From: Burkholderia cepacia
GTDB taxonomy: Bacteria; Pseudomonadota; Gammaproteobacteria; Burkholderiales; Burkholderiaceae
Direction: 5' to 3'
Assembly: GCF_001718835.1 (NCBI RefSeq)
Contig: NZ_CP013444.1
Coordinates: forward strand, 1,922,001 to 1,986,000
Length of the DNA: 64,000 nt
Part shown: one piece after another, positions 1 through 8,934 of the stretch
How positions within the stretch are numbered: the stretch's first letter is position 1
Layout: every line of letters begins with the position of its first letter
The notes under the pieces: model-generated
The model's database searches: none
What the model saw: the letters and a program-made list of their open reading frames with translations, nothing else
Told to the model about the DNA's origin: nothing
Translations under genes and position numbers: made by a program

Positions 1-931
1 CCCAGCGCAGCCCGATCGATTCGTAGACCGATGCTTCGGTCGCGCCGGCAATCCGTTCGTCGCCGCGAAACACGCCATACTCGTTGATCTTCAGCCCGCC
101 GGCCTGCGCGATCCTGCGCAACGCGATGTTGTGTGCCTTCGATCCGGTGAAGTAGACGAGCGCCGCGCCGAACGCATCGGCATCGACGACGCGCAGGTCG
201 ACCTGGATGCCGCTGTGCAGCACGACGCTCGACCGCGTCGCGCCGCTCGCGAGCACGCGCTCGACTTCCGCGTAACCGACGAATGCGTCGGTGACCGCGG
301 CCGGGTCGCTCGCGGTGACGAGGATGTCGAGATCGCCGACCGTCTCGCGGCGGCGGCGGAAACTGCCGGCCGGCACCGTGTCGCCGACGCCCGGCACTGC
401 GCGCAGGCGTTCGAGCAGCGGCGTCAGGCACTGTTCGGCGAACGGCAGCAGGAAACGCTGCTGCGCGTGATTGAGGCGTGCGTCGATCGCTTCGAGCAGA
501 TGGGCTTCGGTTTTCGCGCCGAAGCCCGGCAGTTCGCGCACGTGCCCGCTCTTCGCCTCGGCGCGAAGCTGTTCGAGCGAATCGACGTGCAGCGCGTCAT
601 GCAGCGCCTTCACGCGTTTCGCGCCGAGCCCCGGCACGTCGAGCAGTTCGACGATCGCGCCCGGCAGCGCGTGACGCAACGTTTGCTGCAGTTCGCAGGT
701 GCCCGTCGCGGCGATCTCGCGCAGCTTCGACGCGAGATCGGGCCCGATCGACGGAATCTTCCCGAGATCGTCGCCGTTCGCGATCATCGTCGCGATATCG
801 CGCCCGTAGTCGGCGATCGTGCGCGCGGCGTTCCGATACGCGCGCACCCGGAACGGATTGGCGCCCTGGATCTCGAGCATGTCGGCGATCTCGGCGAACA
901 CGGCCGCACACCCGGCATTGTGGATCGGCAT
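1..931 (-). CDS. polX: DNA polymerase X family protein (PolX), 3' end outside window
   Basis: Bacterial PolX is a repair polymerase with a C-terminal PHP exonuclease domain; only the N-terminal polymerase part (about 310 residues) is in the window. The ATG at 931 follows an AAGGGAG ribosome site and starts MPIHNAGCAAVFAEIADMLE. A helix-hairpin-helix region is seen (GPDLASKLREIA, VPGLGAKRVKALHDAL), then the nucleotidyltransferase core with GSFRRRRETVGDLDILVT, where the DxD pair binds metal, and the fingers/thumb stretch YFTGSKAHNIALR. No defect is visible before the window edge. It is transcribed away from its neighbours. Confidence 0.93.
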   Translation of the reverse strand, partial: MPIHNAGCAAVFAEIADMLEIQGANPFRVRAYRNAARTIADYGRDIATMIANGDDLGKIPSIGPDLASKLREIAATGTCELQQTLRHALPGAIVELLDVPGLGAKRVKALHDALHVDSLEQLRAEAKSGHVRELPGFGAKTEAHLLEAIDARLNHAQQRFLLPFAEQCLTPLLERLRAVPGVGDTVPAGSFRRRRETVGDLDILVTASDPAAVTDAFVGYAEVERVLASGATRSSVVLHSGIQVDLRVVDADAFGAALVYFTGSKAHNIALRRIAQAGGLKINEYGVFRGDERIAGATEASVYESIGLRW

Positions 932-1259
932 GATCGGCGTGACTCCCTTCCACGTGGATGGCGCCGCACGCCATGCGGCGGCGCCTGCCCGCCCGGCGCG
1001 TTGACGACCAACGCCGGGCGCCCGATCCCATCCTACGCTCGCGGCGCCGTCCGTGCTGAAGGCCGACCGAACGCATATGCGCCCGACCGTTATTGGCATG
1101 CACCGGCCCTCGACATGCAACGGTCGTGCCGGAACGCGGGCGGCGACGCCCGCCGGCCGACGGCGCGACGATCGGTCCGCACGGCGTCCGGCACGACACC
1201 TTCAGTATGGACCGAGGCAGCGCGATTGCGTGACCGGGATCGATTCGTGCGCCTCGCCG
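932..1259. other. Intergenic region with two GC-rich hairpins
   Basis: No gene is supported here. It lies between the start of polX and the end of the oxidoreductase/patatin gene. Two inverted repeats stand out, at 960-985 (GGCGCCGC arm) and 992-1018 (CCCGG and CGTTG nested arms). Neither is followed by a clear U-tract, so they are at best weak terminators for the leftward transcript. Confidence 0.4.
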
Positions 1260-3506
1260 TCACGCCGCGTCGCGATCGGCCAGCGCCTTGACCGCGGCCG
1301 CATGGCCGCGCGCCTGCAGCTCGGCGATCGTCGTGGCGGAAAAATCGTAGTCGGTGACGAACGACACCGGTCCGGTGCGCTGCAGCGCGATCCGCTCGAC
1401 GCGGATCGGCGCGCGGTTGCCCATCAGCCGGATGTAGAGCGGCAGTTGCCGGATCATGCTGGCGGCCGGCTCATCGACGTGCGTCATGATGTTGCCGACG
1501 AGGTCGCTGAAGTCGTTCGCGTATTCCTCGAAACGCAGGTCGCTGCGCACGCGGTCCATGTAGCTGATCTCCTCGCGCCGCAACATCACTTCGACGAGGT
1601 TTTCCGGCATCCGCTTGCTGCCGCTGAACAGGTCGACGATGAAGATCCGCCCGCCGATGCGGCCGCAGCGCTCGACGATCAGGTCGAGCGGCGAATTGCT
1701 GACGATGCCGCCATCCCAGTACGCATGCCCGTCGAGCTTCGTCCACGGGATGCCCGGCGGCAGGCTGCCGCTCGCCAGAAGATGCTCGGGCGTCAGCCGG
1801 TCGACGTAGCTGTCGAAGATGCGCGGCTCGCCGCTCTTCACGTCGACCGCGCTGATCAAGAGGCGCGTCGGGCTCGAACCGAGCGCAGCGAAATCGACAT
1901 ACTTTTCGATCAGCTTCACGATCGGGCGCGCGTCGTACAGGCTCGTTCCGCGGCCGTAGAGCCAGTCGACGCAGCTCAGCGGATTCCACCAGCGCGGCGC
2001 CAGGAAATTGGGCACCCCGAACCAGAACACGTAGGCGGACACCAGCATCTGCTGCCAGCGCGGGTCGCCCGTCGACGGCAGCGGAATCGCCAGCTCGCGC
2101 CAGAACGCGTCGAGCGCGCGCGACGGCGACTTCGGATGGCTCGCGATGATCGCGCCGTTGAACGCGCCGATCGACACGGCCGACACCACGTCCGGCCGGA
2201 TGCCGTGCTCGTCGAGCGCCCGCGCGACACCGCATTCGAACGCGCCGAGCGCGCCGCCGCCCTGCAGGATCAGCAGCGTCTGCACCGGCAGCCGGTCGAG
2301 CGGGAAACGGACATCCTGCAGGCGCCCACGCTCCGCCTTCAGGTCGAGCCGCATCGAGATCGCATCGGCCAGCGACGCGATGCTCGCGGGCGGCTGCGCG
2401 ACCGCGAACACGGCGCGCAGCGCGTCGTCCTTCAGGTACAGCAGCGCATACGGGCCGTCGCCGAGCGTGCCGCGCTCGATCGTCTCCGTCGCGCCGCGCA
2501 GGTCGCCGAGAAAGTTGTAGGTCAGGCCGAACACGTCGCCGAAGAAGATCGACACGTCGCGATACGGCACCGGCCGCCCGGCCATGTTGTGCGCGGCGAT
2601 CCTGCCCTGCCGCATCGCGTTGTCCCAGTGCTCGATGCGGCGCCGGACGCCGAACACGGGATCGGGAAAATTCGCGACGTCCCCCGCCGCGTAGATGTGC
2701 GGATCGGCACTGCGCAGGAACGCGTCGACCTCGATGCCGTCGCCGATCGGCAGGCCGCTGTCCGCGAGGAAATCGCAGTTCGGCGTCACGCCGATCGCAA
2801 TGAGCGCGAGGTCGCACGGCAAGGTCGCGCCGTCGCTCGTCAGCGCCGCTTCGACGCGGCCGTCGCCGACCAGCGCGCGCAATTCGCAACCGGTTCGCAC
2901 CGCGATGCCGCGCGCCGCGCAGCACGCCGCGAAGAAGCGCGACAGCACGGGCGCCTGCAGCATCGGCATCACGTCCGGCTCGCGCTCGACCAGCGTCACG
3001 TGCACGCCGCGCGCCTGCAGCGTCGCGGCGACCTCGACGCCGATGAAGCCCGCGCCCAGGATCACGACCCGCTGCGCGCGCCCGGCTTCGCGCCGCAGCG
3101 CCAGCATGTCGGCCAGCGTATGCAGGCAATGCACGCCGCCGAGCTGGAGGCCCGGCAGCGACGGCAAACGCGGCGACGTGCCGGTCGCGATCAGCAGCTT
3201 TCCGTAGTGGAATTCGCCCTGCGTGTCGGTGCGCACGATGCGCGCATGCCGATCGACGTGCGTCGCGCGCGCGCCGAGCAGCAGCGCGATCCGCTGCTGC
3301 TCGTAGAACGCCGCGTCGTGCAGGATGATGGCGGTCGCGCCATCGCCGACGTCCGGCAGTTTCGTGAGCGGCGGACGGCGATACGGCGGCACCGGCTCGC
3401 CGCACAGCATCGCGATGGTGGCCGCGTCGTCTTCGCGGCGCAGCGTCTGCACGGCCGTCGCGCACGCGACCCCGCCGCCGATCGCCAGGTAGTCGACTTC
3501 CCGCAT
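1260..3506 (-). CDS. Fused FAD-dependent NAD(P)-oxidoreductase and patatin-like phospholipase
   Basis: This 748-residue protein joins two enzymes. Residues about 1-390 are a ferredoxin-reductase-like flavoprotein: an N-terminal dinucleotide site (YLAIGGGVACATAV), the second Rossmann motif VVILGAGFIGVEVAATL, and the FAD-closing motif IYAAGDVANF. Residues about 410-748 are a patatin-type acyl hydrolase: oxyanion loop GGGALGAFECG, nucleophile elbow AVSIG (the usual first Gly of GxSxG is Ala) and the catalytic Asp in YWDGGIVSN. The ATG at 3506 follows GGGGGAC. It lies 51 bp downstream of a DksA/TraR-like gene on the same strand, so the two probably form an operon. The substrate is unknown; a redox-coupled lipid hydrolase is an inference only. 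Confidence 0.88.
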   Translation of the reverse strand: MREVDYLAIGGGVACATAVQTLRREDDAATIAMLCGEPVPPYRRPPLTKLPDVGDGATAIILHDAAFYEQQRIALLLGARATHVDRHARIVRTDTQGEFHYGKLLIATGTSPRLPSLPGLQLGGVHCLHTLADMLALRREAGRAQRVVILGAGFIGVEVAATLQARGVHVTLVEREPDVMPMLQAPVLSRFFAACCAARGIAVRTGCELRALVGDGRVEAALTSDGATLPCDLALIAIGVTPNCDFLADSGLPIGDGIEVDAFLRSADPHIYAAGDVANFPDPVFGVRRRIEHWDNAMRQGRIAAHNMAGRPVPYRDVSIFFGDVFGLTYNFLGDLRGATETIERGTLGDGPYALLYLKDDALRAVFAVAQPPASIASLADAISMRLDLKAERGRLQDVRFPLDRLPVQTLLILQGGGALGAFECGVARALDEHGIRPDVVSAVSIGAFNGAIIASHPKSPSRALDAFWRELAIPLPSTGDPRWQQMLVSAYVFWFGVPNFLAPRWWNPLSCVDWLYGRGTSLYDARPIVKLIEKYVDFAALGSSPTRLLISAVDVKSGEPRIFDSYVDRLTPEHLLASGSLPPGIPWTKLDGHAYWDGGIVSNSPLDLIVERCGRIGGRIFIVDLFSGSKRMPENLVEVMLRREEISYMDRVRSDLRFEEYANDFSDLVGNIMTHVDEPAASMIRQLPLYIRLMGNRAPIRVERIALQRTGPVSFVTDYDFSATTIAELQARGHAAAVKALADRDAA

Positions 3507-3557
3507 CGCGTCCCCCGGTTGCGCCGCCGTGCGCCGGCGCGTGAACGAGGCGCGGCG

Positions 3558-3950
3558 TCAGAGCGACGCGCGTGTGCCCGTCGCGTACCGCCGTTCGTGC
3601 AGCTTCTGGCAATAGGCGCAGCGCTCCGCGGTCGGCCGCGCGAGCAGGCGCTCGTAGTCGACGGGCGTGTCGCAGTCCACACAATCGCCGTAGCTGCCGT
3701 CACGCATCCGCTGCAATGCGCGCGCGACCGCGCGCAATTCCGCCAGCTTCATGCCGATCAGCGCATGATCGACGTCGACGAACAGATCGGCGTTCGCTTC
3801 GTCGCCCTCGTCGGGCGCGGCGCCAGCCAGGTCCGCATACGACTCCGACGCGCGCTGGTGCTCGCTCGCGCGAATCTCCGCGCGCAGCGTCTGCTCGCAC
3901 TCGGTCAATCGTCGATGCAGGGTTTGCCATTCGCGTTCGTCGAGCGCCAT
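3558..3950 (-). CDS. TraR/DksA-family zinc-finger protein
   Basis: A 130-residue protein with a helical N-terminal half rich in Glu/Arg and a C-terminal four-Cys zinc finger (CVDC...CAYC), the signature of DksA/TraR proteins that bind in the RNA polymerase secondary channel. It is shorter than E. coli DksA (151 residues). The acidic coiled-coil tip is not obviously conserved, so it may be a DksA-like paralogue of unknown effect on transcription. The ATG at 3950 has an ideal AAGGAG site. It heads a likely operon with the oxidoreductase/patatin fusion. Confidence 0.88.
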   Translation of the reverse strand: MALDEREWQTLHRRLTECEQTLRAEIRASEHQRASESYADLAGAAPDEGDEANADLFVDVDHALIGMKLAELRAVARALQRMRDGSYGDCVDCDTPVDYERLLARPTAERCAYCQKLHERRYATGTRASL

Positions 3951-4067
3951 CGTCGTTCTCCTTGTTCGGGTTCCGCCTGTCCGCTTCAGCGTCCGATCGC
4001 AAGCATCGCCGGACGCTACGCTTCCGACGCAGCATAAACCCAATGCGCTGGCGCGTGTTGACCGACC

Positions 4068-4406
4068 TCACGCAAAGCGGGAGCGGGCCTCGTTCGCAAA
4101 AAGCGGGGACCGACGCGAAATCGTTTCGCATTGGCGTGCTGCGCTGCGTGCGGCGAGCCGCCGGACTTCGCGGCTCGCGCCCTGCACGCCCGTCGACGGA
4201 TGGCGGGACGTGTCGACGCCGATGCGCGCCAGCAGGCCGCATCCCTGCGGCGTCAGCGCCGGATGCGGCGCTTCGCCCGGCGCATCGGAGACGAGTTCGA
4301 CGAACGACTGCGCGACGAGCGCATCGAAATCGGGACTGAAGCAATCGACATGCTGCGGTGCGTGCGCGACCAGCAGCAGCGTGGAAAATTCGTGCGGGGT
4401 CAGCAT
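4068..4406 (-). CDS. Hypothetical protein (112 aa)
   Basis: The start MLTPHEFSTLLLVAHAP is set by a GAGGAGC site 8 bases before the ATG at 4406. The first 60 residues are acidic to neutral and look folded (LTPHEFSTLL, DFDALVAQSFVELV, ALTPQGCGLLARIG), like small winged-helix or regulatory proteins that begin LTPHE. The last 45 residues are Arg/Ser-rich and look disordered. No family is recognised with certainty. It lies upstream of the DksA-like gene on the same strand (117 bp gap) and has its own long leader containing a perfect palindrome. Confidence 0.6.
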   Translation of the reverse strand: MLTPHEFSTLLLVAHAPQHVDCFSPDFDALVAQSFVELVSDAPGEAPHPALTPQGCGLLARIGVDTSRHPSTGVQGASREVRRLAARSAARQCETISRRSPLFANEARSRFA

Positions 4407-4487
4407 CTTGACGAGCTCCTCGTGACGAATGTCGCGCCGTGCCTTCTGGCACGAAAGTGACGGCGCGAACCGTGCTGCGCAGTTTGA

Positions 4488-4502
4488 CGGGAATGATTCC
4501 CG
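4488..4502. promoter_or_regulatory. Perfect 15-bp palindrome upstream of the 112-aa gene
   Basis: The sequence CGGGAATGATTCCCG reads the same on both strands around its central base. It sits about 80 bp upstream of the start codon at 4406, a plausible operator position. The binding protein is unknown. Confidence 0.35.
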
Positions 4503-4629
4503 CGGAACAGTGAGTGATTTCCACGACATCGGAATGGCCGACGATATGCTTGTCGCCGTGCAGGTTTCAACCCGCATTCGACAAGCGTGATGCGTGTCGC
4601 AAGACGGACATGCGACCGCATCAGGCACG

Positions 4630-4896
4630 CTAACGTTTGCGATTTCCGCTCGGACCGTCACGCCATTGCCTGCGTTCCAGTTCGTCGAGACGATCGCCCA
4701 GCATCTGCGCCAGCATTGCCGCGCGGCTGCCCGCACGCACCCGCGCGCGGATCGCGTCGAGGCGCGCGCGCCAATACGCGGGGCGCATCACCGAGGTCGA
4801 GGCGACCGGCCGGTCGCGGACATCGACGCGGGACAGCTCGTCGATCATCGCCGCGATATGCCGCAATTCGCGCTCGTCCTCGTCGTTGCATGCCAT
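4630..4896 (-). CDS. Hypothetical small charged protein (88 aa)
   Basis: The ATG at 4896 follows GGAG and starts MACNDEDERELRHIAAMIDE. The protein is strongly charged and probably all-helical: an acidic N-terminus, then Arg-rich amphipathic helices (YWRARLDAIRARVRAGSRAAM, DRLDELERRQW). No Cys pairs, membrane segment or known motif. It belongs to the group of small proteins around the DksA-like gene, near a promoter with an FNR-type box. Confidence 0.6.
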   Translation of the reverse strand: MACNDEDERELRHIAAMIDELSRVDVRDRPVASTSVMRPAYWRARLDAIRARVRAGSRAAMLAQMLGDRLDELERRQWRDGPSGNRKR

Positions 4897-5043
4897 CGTC
4901 GGCTCCGGTGTCGACGCGCGAGTTTCGTCGTCGCGATCGCGCGTCCTTGCCCCTGCGAGTGTAGGAACTTCGTTTGACGGAAGTCTGACCGACAATCGTC
5001 AACCCGATGACAGGCGAAGCGCAATCGTCTGACGCACCGCGGC

Positions 5044-5085
5044 TTGAGATCGATCAATCCCCTGCATAAAGCTGCGCCGTAGAGT
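5044..5085 (+). promoter_or_regulatory. FNR/ANR-type box with matching -10, upstream of small membrane protein
   Basis: TTGAG-ATCG-ATCAA at 5044-5057 matches the FNR/ANR consensus TTGAT-N4-ATCAA at 9 of 10 positions. A TAGAGT hexamer at 5080-5085 would put transcription start near 5092, so the box centre falls near -41.5, the position typical of FNR-type class II activation. This is read directly from the sequence; activity under low oxygen is an inference. Confidence 0.6.
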
Positions 5086-5139
5086 GGGACGACCGGGACA
5101 GATCGCACGCGCCCTTTGCTCGACACGTGGGAGGCAGCC

Positions 5140-5313
5140 ATGGTTTTCGGCGTCATCATCTGGGTCGCGCTCGCGGCCCTCTTTCCGACGATGGTCGTGC
5201 CGACGATCCAGCACGCCGTCGCGCCGTCCAGCATGTCCGTCGCGCCGGATGCGCAGCCGAAGGAGACTGCTCCCGGCGCACCGCATGCCGACGCATCGGC
5301 GTCGTCCGGCTGA
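5140..5313 (+). CDS. Small single-span membrane protein (57 aa)
   Basis: The ATG at 5140 follows a GGGAGG site at 8-base spacing; an in-frame ATG at 5116 lacks one. Residues 1-25 (MVFGVIIWVALAALFPTMVV) form one hydrophobic helix, and the rest is a Ser/Ala/Pro-rich soluble tail. The family is not recognised. The FNR-type promoter just upstream suggests it is made under low oxygen, as are many small membrane proteins in Burkholderia. Confidence 0.62.
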   Translation: MVFGVIIWVALAALFPTMVVPTIQHAVAPSSMSVAPDAQPKETAPGAPHADASASSG

Positions 5314-5389
5314 CAGCCGCGCGCATCGTCCGCGCGGGCTTCCGATTTCATTGCCATGGACTGCCAACGAATCGGGATTCGCTCGGCGT

Positions 5390-6565
5390 TCATTCGCCGC
5401 GGCGCACGATGCCGAGCAGCGCGTGAGCGGATGCCCGCCAGCTGAAGCTGCGCGCATGCTCGATGCCGCGCGCGCGCAGGCGTGCGCGCAGCCCGGCGTC
5501 GTCCATCACACGCGCGATCGTCGCGGCGATGTCGGCTGCGTCGTATGCGTCGCAGAACAGCGCCGCGCCGCCGCACACTTCCGGCAACGCGCCCTCGCGC
5601 GAGACGATCACGGGGCAGCCGCTGCGCATCGCCTCGAGCGGCGGCAGGCCGAAGCCTTCGTAAAGCGACGGGAACACGAAACAGCCGGCCGCTTCATACA
5701 GCGCCTTCAGCTCGCCGTCGGTCACGTATCCCGCCCAGGTCACGTGCGGATCGTCGGCACACGGTGCGGCGCTCGCGTCGCCGAAGATCTTCGCGTTCGC
5801 GCCGCCGGCAATCACGAAGCGCATCGCCGGATGCGACCGACGCAACCGCCCGATCGCTTCGAGCGCCCGCCCGAGATTCTTGCCCGGCGCGAGCGAACCG
5901 ACGAACAGCACATAGCCGTCGCGTTCGAGCTGCAGCCGCGCGAGCACGCCGGGATCGGCGTCGATCCGGTCGATGTGGTCGACCGCGCCGGGCACGACCG
6001 ACACGCGCGCGGGCGGCACGCCGAGCCGCGCGGCAAGGCGCGCGCGCGAGAAATGCGACACGGTGACGACGTGCCGTGCGCGGCGCTTCAGGATCGCGAA
6101 CGCGATCCGATACCAGACGCGAAACGCAAGCGAATAGCCGGCGGGCAGATCGAAGATCGCCGCGTCGTGAATCAGCAGCACCTGGTCGCGCTTCATCAGC
6201 GGGCCGACGTTGCACAGGCTCAGCAGCGTCCGCCCGCGCGTCGCGCGCGGCAGCGTCCATTGCTCCCAGAGCGTGCCGTGCAGGCCGGGCGCGACCTGCC
6301 GGCGCGCGCCGGCCGGCAGCGCGGTCGAATCATGAACGGACGGCACGATGACCGGCGGCGCATCGTCGGCGCCCGCGATCCGCGCGAGCTCGGCGGTCAG
6401 TTCGTAGGCGACGCGCTGCACGCCCGTCATCCGCTGCGACGCGAACTTGCCGTTGATCGCCAGCGTGCGCGCCTGCGCGATCCGCGCGGACGCGACGACC
6501 GCCCGCGGCATGTGCGCCTCCGGCGCCGCGTGCGCCCCTTCCCGTTCCCGAATCGACGTTGACAT
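5390..6565 (-). CDS. Glycosyltransferase family 4 (GT-B fold), EPS assembly
   Basis: This 391-residue cytoplasmic glycosyltransferase adds a sugar to the lipid-linked EPS repeat unit (inferred from family and context). The N-terminal acceptor domain starts INGKFASQRMTGVQRVAYEL; the C-terminal donor domain has VLFVGSLAPGKNLGRALEAI and the EX7E-type motif in FPSLYEGFGLPPLEAMRSGCPVI. The chosen ATG at 6565 (MSTSIRERE) follows AGGGCAG; longer forms would reach into Arg/Pro-rich shadow sequence. It lies downstream of the priming transferase and the BerA-like regulator on the same strand. Donor and linkage cannot be read. Confidence 0.9.
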   Translation of the reverse strand: MSTSIREREGAHAAPEAHMPRAVVASARIAQARTLAINGKFASQRMTGVQRVAYELTAELARIAGADDAPPVIVPSVHDSTALPAGARRQVAPGLHGTLWEQWTLPRATRGRTLLSLCNVGPLMKRDQVLLIHDAAIFDLPAGYSLAFRVWYRIAFAILKRRARHVVTVSHFSRARLAARLGVPPARVSVVPGAVDHIDRIDADPGVLARLQLERDGYVLFVGSLAPGKNLGRALEAIGRLRRSHPAMRFVIAGGANAKIFGDASAAPCADDPHVTWAGYVTDGELKALYEAAGCFVFPSLYEGFGLPPLEAMRSGCPVIVSREGALPEVCGGAALFCDAYDAADIAATIARVMDDAGLRARLRARGIEHARSFSWRASAHALLGIVRRGE

Positions 6566-6733
6566 GATCGTGACTGCCCTGATGGCGGCGACGTGACCGC
6601 ACGCCGCCGGGCATCCCGCGGCGAGCGGGATGCGGTTTACCGTGCCGTCAGTGTGTGTGCCGCGCGGCGTACGATCCGTGCGTTCGACCGCACAAGCGCG
6701 TTCTGGCAAAACACCCCGCCGCGCACGCGCCGC

Positions 6734-8155
6734 TCAAAAGGCATTCCGGCCGATGAAGCCTCGCACGACCGTCAACAGGATGATCTTCATGTCGAACCAG
6801 AAGCTCCAGTTCTGCATGTAGAACAAGTCGAACTTGACGCGCGCCTCCATCGCCTCGACCTTGCGCGTCTCACCGCGATAGCCGTTCACCTGTGCCCATC
6901 CGGTGATGCCGGGCCGCACGCGGTAGCGGTACATGTAGCAGTCGATCAGTTGCCGGTAAAGGTCGTCGTGTTCGATCGCATGCGGACGCGGGCCGACGAC
7001 CGACATCTGCCCGAACAGTACATTGAAGAACTGCGGCAGCTCGTCGAGCGACGTGCGCCGCAGGAACGCACCGACGCGCGTGATGCGCGCATCGTTGCGC
7101 GACGCCTGCCGCACGACGCCCGGTTGTGCGCGGTGCACGCGCATCGTCCGGAACTTCAGGATGTCGAACTCCCGGCCGTCGACGCCCTTGCGACGCTGCC
7201 TGAACAGCACGGGCCCCGGCGACGACAGCTTGACCGCCACCGCTAGCGCCGCGAGCACCGGCAGCAGCGGCACCAGCACCGCCAGCGCGAACGCGCGGTC
7301 GAACGCGAACTTCGCCCACAGCTCCGGCGCCGAGCGCGGCGTGGTCGCGAGATTGATCGCCGGCATGCCGAGCACGTCGGTCGCCGAGCGATCGACCATC
7401 GCCATCTGCCGCACGTCGGGCAACAGCCGCAATTCCACGAACTCGTCGCGCAACTCGCGGACGATGCGCTGGATCCGCCACTCGTGCGACATCGGCAACG
7501 TAAGCCACACCTCGTCGATCAGGCCGGCGCGTATCCGGCCGCGCAATTCGCCCCAGTCGTCGATCACCGGCACGCCGCCGATGTCGCGCTCCTTGCGCGC
7601 GGCGTCGGCCTCGTCGAACACGCAGACGGCCACGTACGAGGGCTGCGGCGCCAGCCGCATCCGGTCCAGCGCCGCACGGCCGTATGCGGTCGCGCCGACG
7701 AGCGCGACCCGGCGCGGCCGTCCGCGCGCGTCGCCGCGCCGCCGCGCGACCGCCAGCATCGCGGCCCTGCCGAGCAACAGCGCCGCGTCGCCCGCGAGCA
7801 CCGTGCGCGCGATCCAGCGCGTCGACATCGTCGCGCCGCGACTCATGATCCACGTCGCGCCCGCGACCGTCAGCAGGCCCGCGCACGCGATGGCGACCAC
7901 GATCCGCGACAGCGCGGCCCAACCGCCTTCGCCGGCCGCGCGTGCGCCGCGCGGCAGCAACATCAGCGTCAGCGCGCACAGCAAGGCGATCGCGCCGCGC
8001 TGCGCATCCGTGAGATCGCGCCACGCAAGCCCCGCCCATGCCTGCGCGATCAGTACGCCCATCAGCACCAGCGCGACGTCGGCCGCAGTTACCGCCGCGC
8101 GCCGCATTGCCTGCGCGCGCCCTTGCGCGCCCTGTTGCGCCGCCTGCATCGTCAT
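6734..8155 (-). CDS. Undecaprenyl-phosphate hexose-1-phosphate transferase (EPS priming enzyme)
   Basis: A 473-residue membrane enzyme of the WcaJ/BceB type that starts the repeat unit by moving a hexose-1-phosphate, usually glucose, onto undecaprenyl phosphate. It has hydrophobic N-terminal helices, a CoA-binding-like middle domain (RVALVGATAYGRAALDRM), one further membrane segment (ALAVLVPLLPVLAALAVAV) and the bacterial sugar-transferase domain with KFRTM, RRTSLDELPQFFNVL and VGPRPHAIEHDDLY. The ATG at 8155 overlaps the stop of the CRP-family gene (ATGA), so the two are translationally coupled and share a promoter. This couples the first EPS step to its regulator. Confidence 0.93.
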   Translation of the reverse strand: MTMQAAQQGAQGRAQAMRRAAVTAADVALVLMGVLIAQAWAGLAWRDLTDAQRGAIALLCALTLMLLPRGARAAGEGGWAALSRIVVAIACAGLLTVAGATWIMSRGATMSTRWIARTVLAGDAALLLGRAAMLAVARRRGDARGRPRRVALVGATAYGRAALDRMRLAPQPSYVAVCVFDEADAARKERDIGGVPVIDDWGELRGRIRAGLIDEVWLTLPMSHEWRIQRIVRELRDEFVELRLLPDVRQMAMVDRSATDVLGMPAINLATTPRSAPELWAKFAFDRAFALAVLVPLLPVLAALAVAVKLSSPGPVLFRQRRKGVDGREFDILKFRTMRVHRAQPGVVRQASRNDARITRVGAFLRRTSLDELPQFFNVLFGQMSVVGPRPHAIEHDDLYRQLIDCYMYRYRVRPGITGWAQVNGYRGETRKVEAMEARVKFDLFYMQNWSFWFDMKIILLTVVRGFIGRNAF

Positions 8156-8934
8156 GCACCGTGCGGCGGACGTGCGCCGCGCGCTTCCGGCATCGGCACG
8201 CGGAACGGCGTTGCGCACGCGCTTGCGCGCGCGCCGAGCAGCTTGCGGTATTCCGCGCGAATCAGGCCGTAGCATTCACATGCTTGCTGCTCGAGGCCGT
8301 CGCGGTCGAGCACCGTGATGCGGCCGCGGCGCTGCCGGATCAGGCCCGCCTCCTGCAGATACCCGGCCGCTTCCGTCACGCCTTCGCGCCGCACGCCGAG
8401 CATGTTCGCGATCGTCTGCTGCGTGACCGCCAGTTCGTCGCCGTCGATGCGGTCGTGCGCGAGCAGCAGCCAGCGGCTGAGCTGCTCGCTGACCGAGTGA
8501 TGCCGGTTGCACAGCGCGCCGCGCGAGATCTGCGCCATCGCTGCCTGGCAGTAGCTGAGCAGCAGCCGGTAAGTCTCCGGCGATCGCTCGAATTCGGCGC
8601 GCATCACGCAGCTCGGCACACGATAGGCCATCCCGCCGATGCGGACCTCGAAGCGATTCGACGCCGCGCTGCCGCCGATCAGACCCGACAGTCCGACGAG
8701 CCCTTCGCTGCCGACCACGGCGACCTCGACCATCGCACCGTCCTCCATCAGGTGCTGCACCGACATCATCGCGGTCGCCGGAAAGTGCATGTAACGCGCC
8801 GGCTCGCCCACCCGGCCGAGTTCGCCGGGCTTGATCCTGACCAGTTCGAGATGCGGTGCGATGGTGCGGATGCTGTCCTCCGGCAGCGCGTCGAGAATCG
8901 CGTTCGCCGAAAGGCTCGATCGAAGATGAAGCAT
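8152..8934 (-). CDS. berA: CRP/FNR-family regulator, BerA candidate (c-di-GMP-responsive EPS activator)
   Basis: A 260-residue protein with an N-terminal cyclic-nucleotide-like beta-barrel (about 30-130) and a C-terminal winged helix (about 165-225, ELAVTQQTIANMLGVRREGVTEAAGYLQEAGLI). It has no Fe-S cysteine cluster of the FNR type. In B. cenocepacia, Bcam1349 (BerA) is a CRP/FNR protein that binds c-di-GMP and activates the Bep EPS genes; gene order here (seven genes beyond the sigma-54 regulator) fits that assignment, which is from memory and not an alignment. It is the first gene of an operon with the priming transferase, behind a -24/-12 element at 9112-9127. Confidence 0.82.
   Translation of the reverse strand: MLHLRSSLSANAILDALPEDSIRTIAPHLELVRIKPGELGRVGEPARYMHFPATAMMSVQHLMEDGAMVEVAVVGSEGLVGLSGLIGGSAASNRFEVRIGGMAYRVPSCVMRAEFERSPETYRLLLSYCQAAMAQISRGALCNRHHSVSEQLSRWLLLAHDRIDGDELAVTQQTIANMLGVRREGVTEAAGYLQEAGLIRQRRGRITVLDRDGLEQQACECYGLIRAEYRKLLGARASACATPFRVPMPEARGARPPHGA

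Noticed and set aside
1053..4037. A 994-codon plus-strand frame over the oxidoreductase/patatin and DksA-like genes
   Set aside because: Composition is Arg/Ala/Val-rich without any motif, whereas the minus-strand genes have clear families and ribosome sites.
4446..4461. TGGCACG at 4446 as a sigma-54 -24 element
   Set aside because: The -12 part lacks the required GC and no gene follows in that direction.
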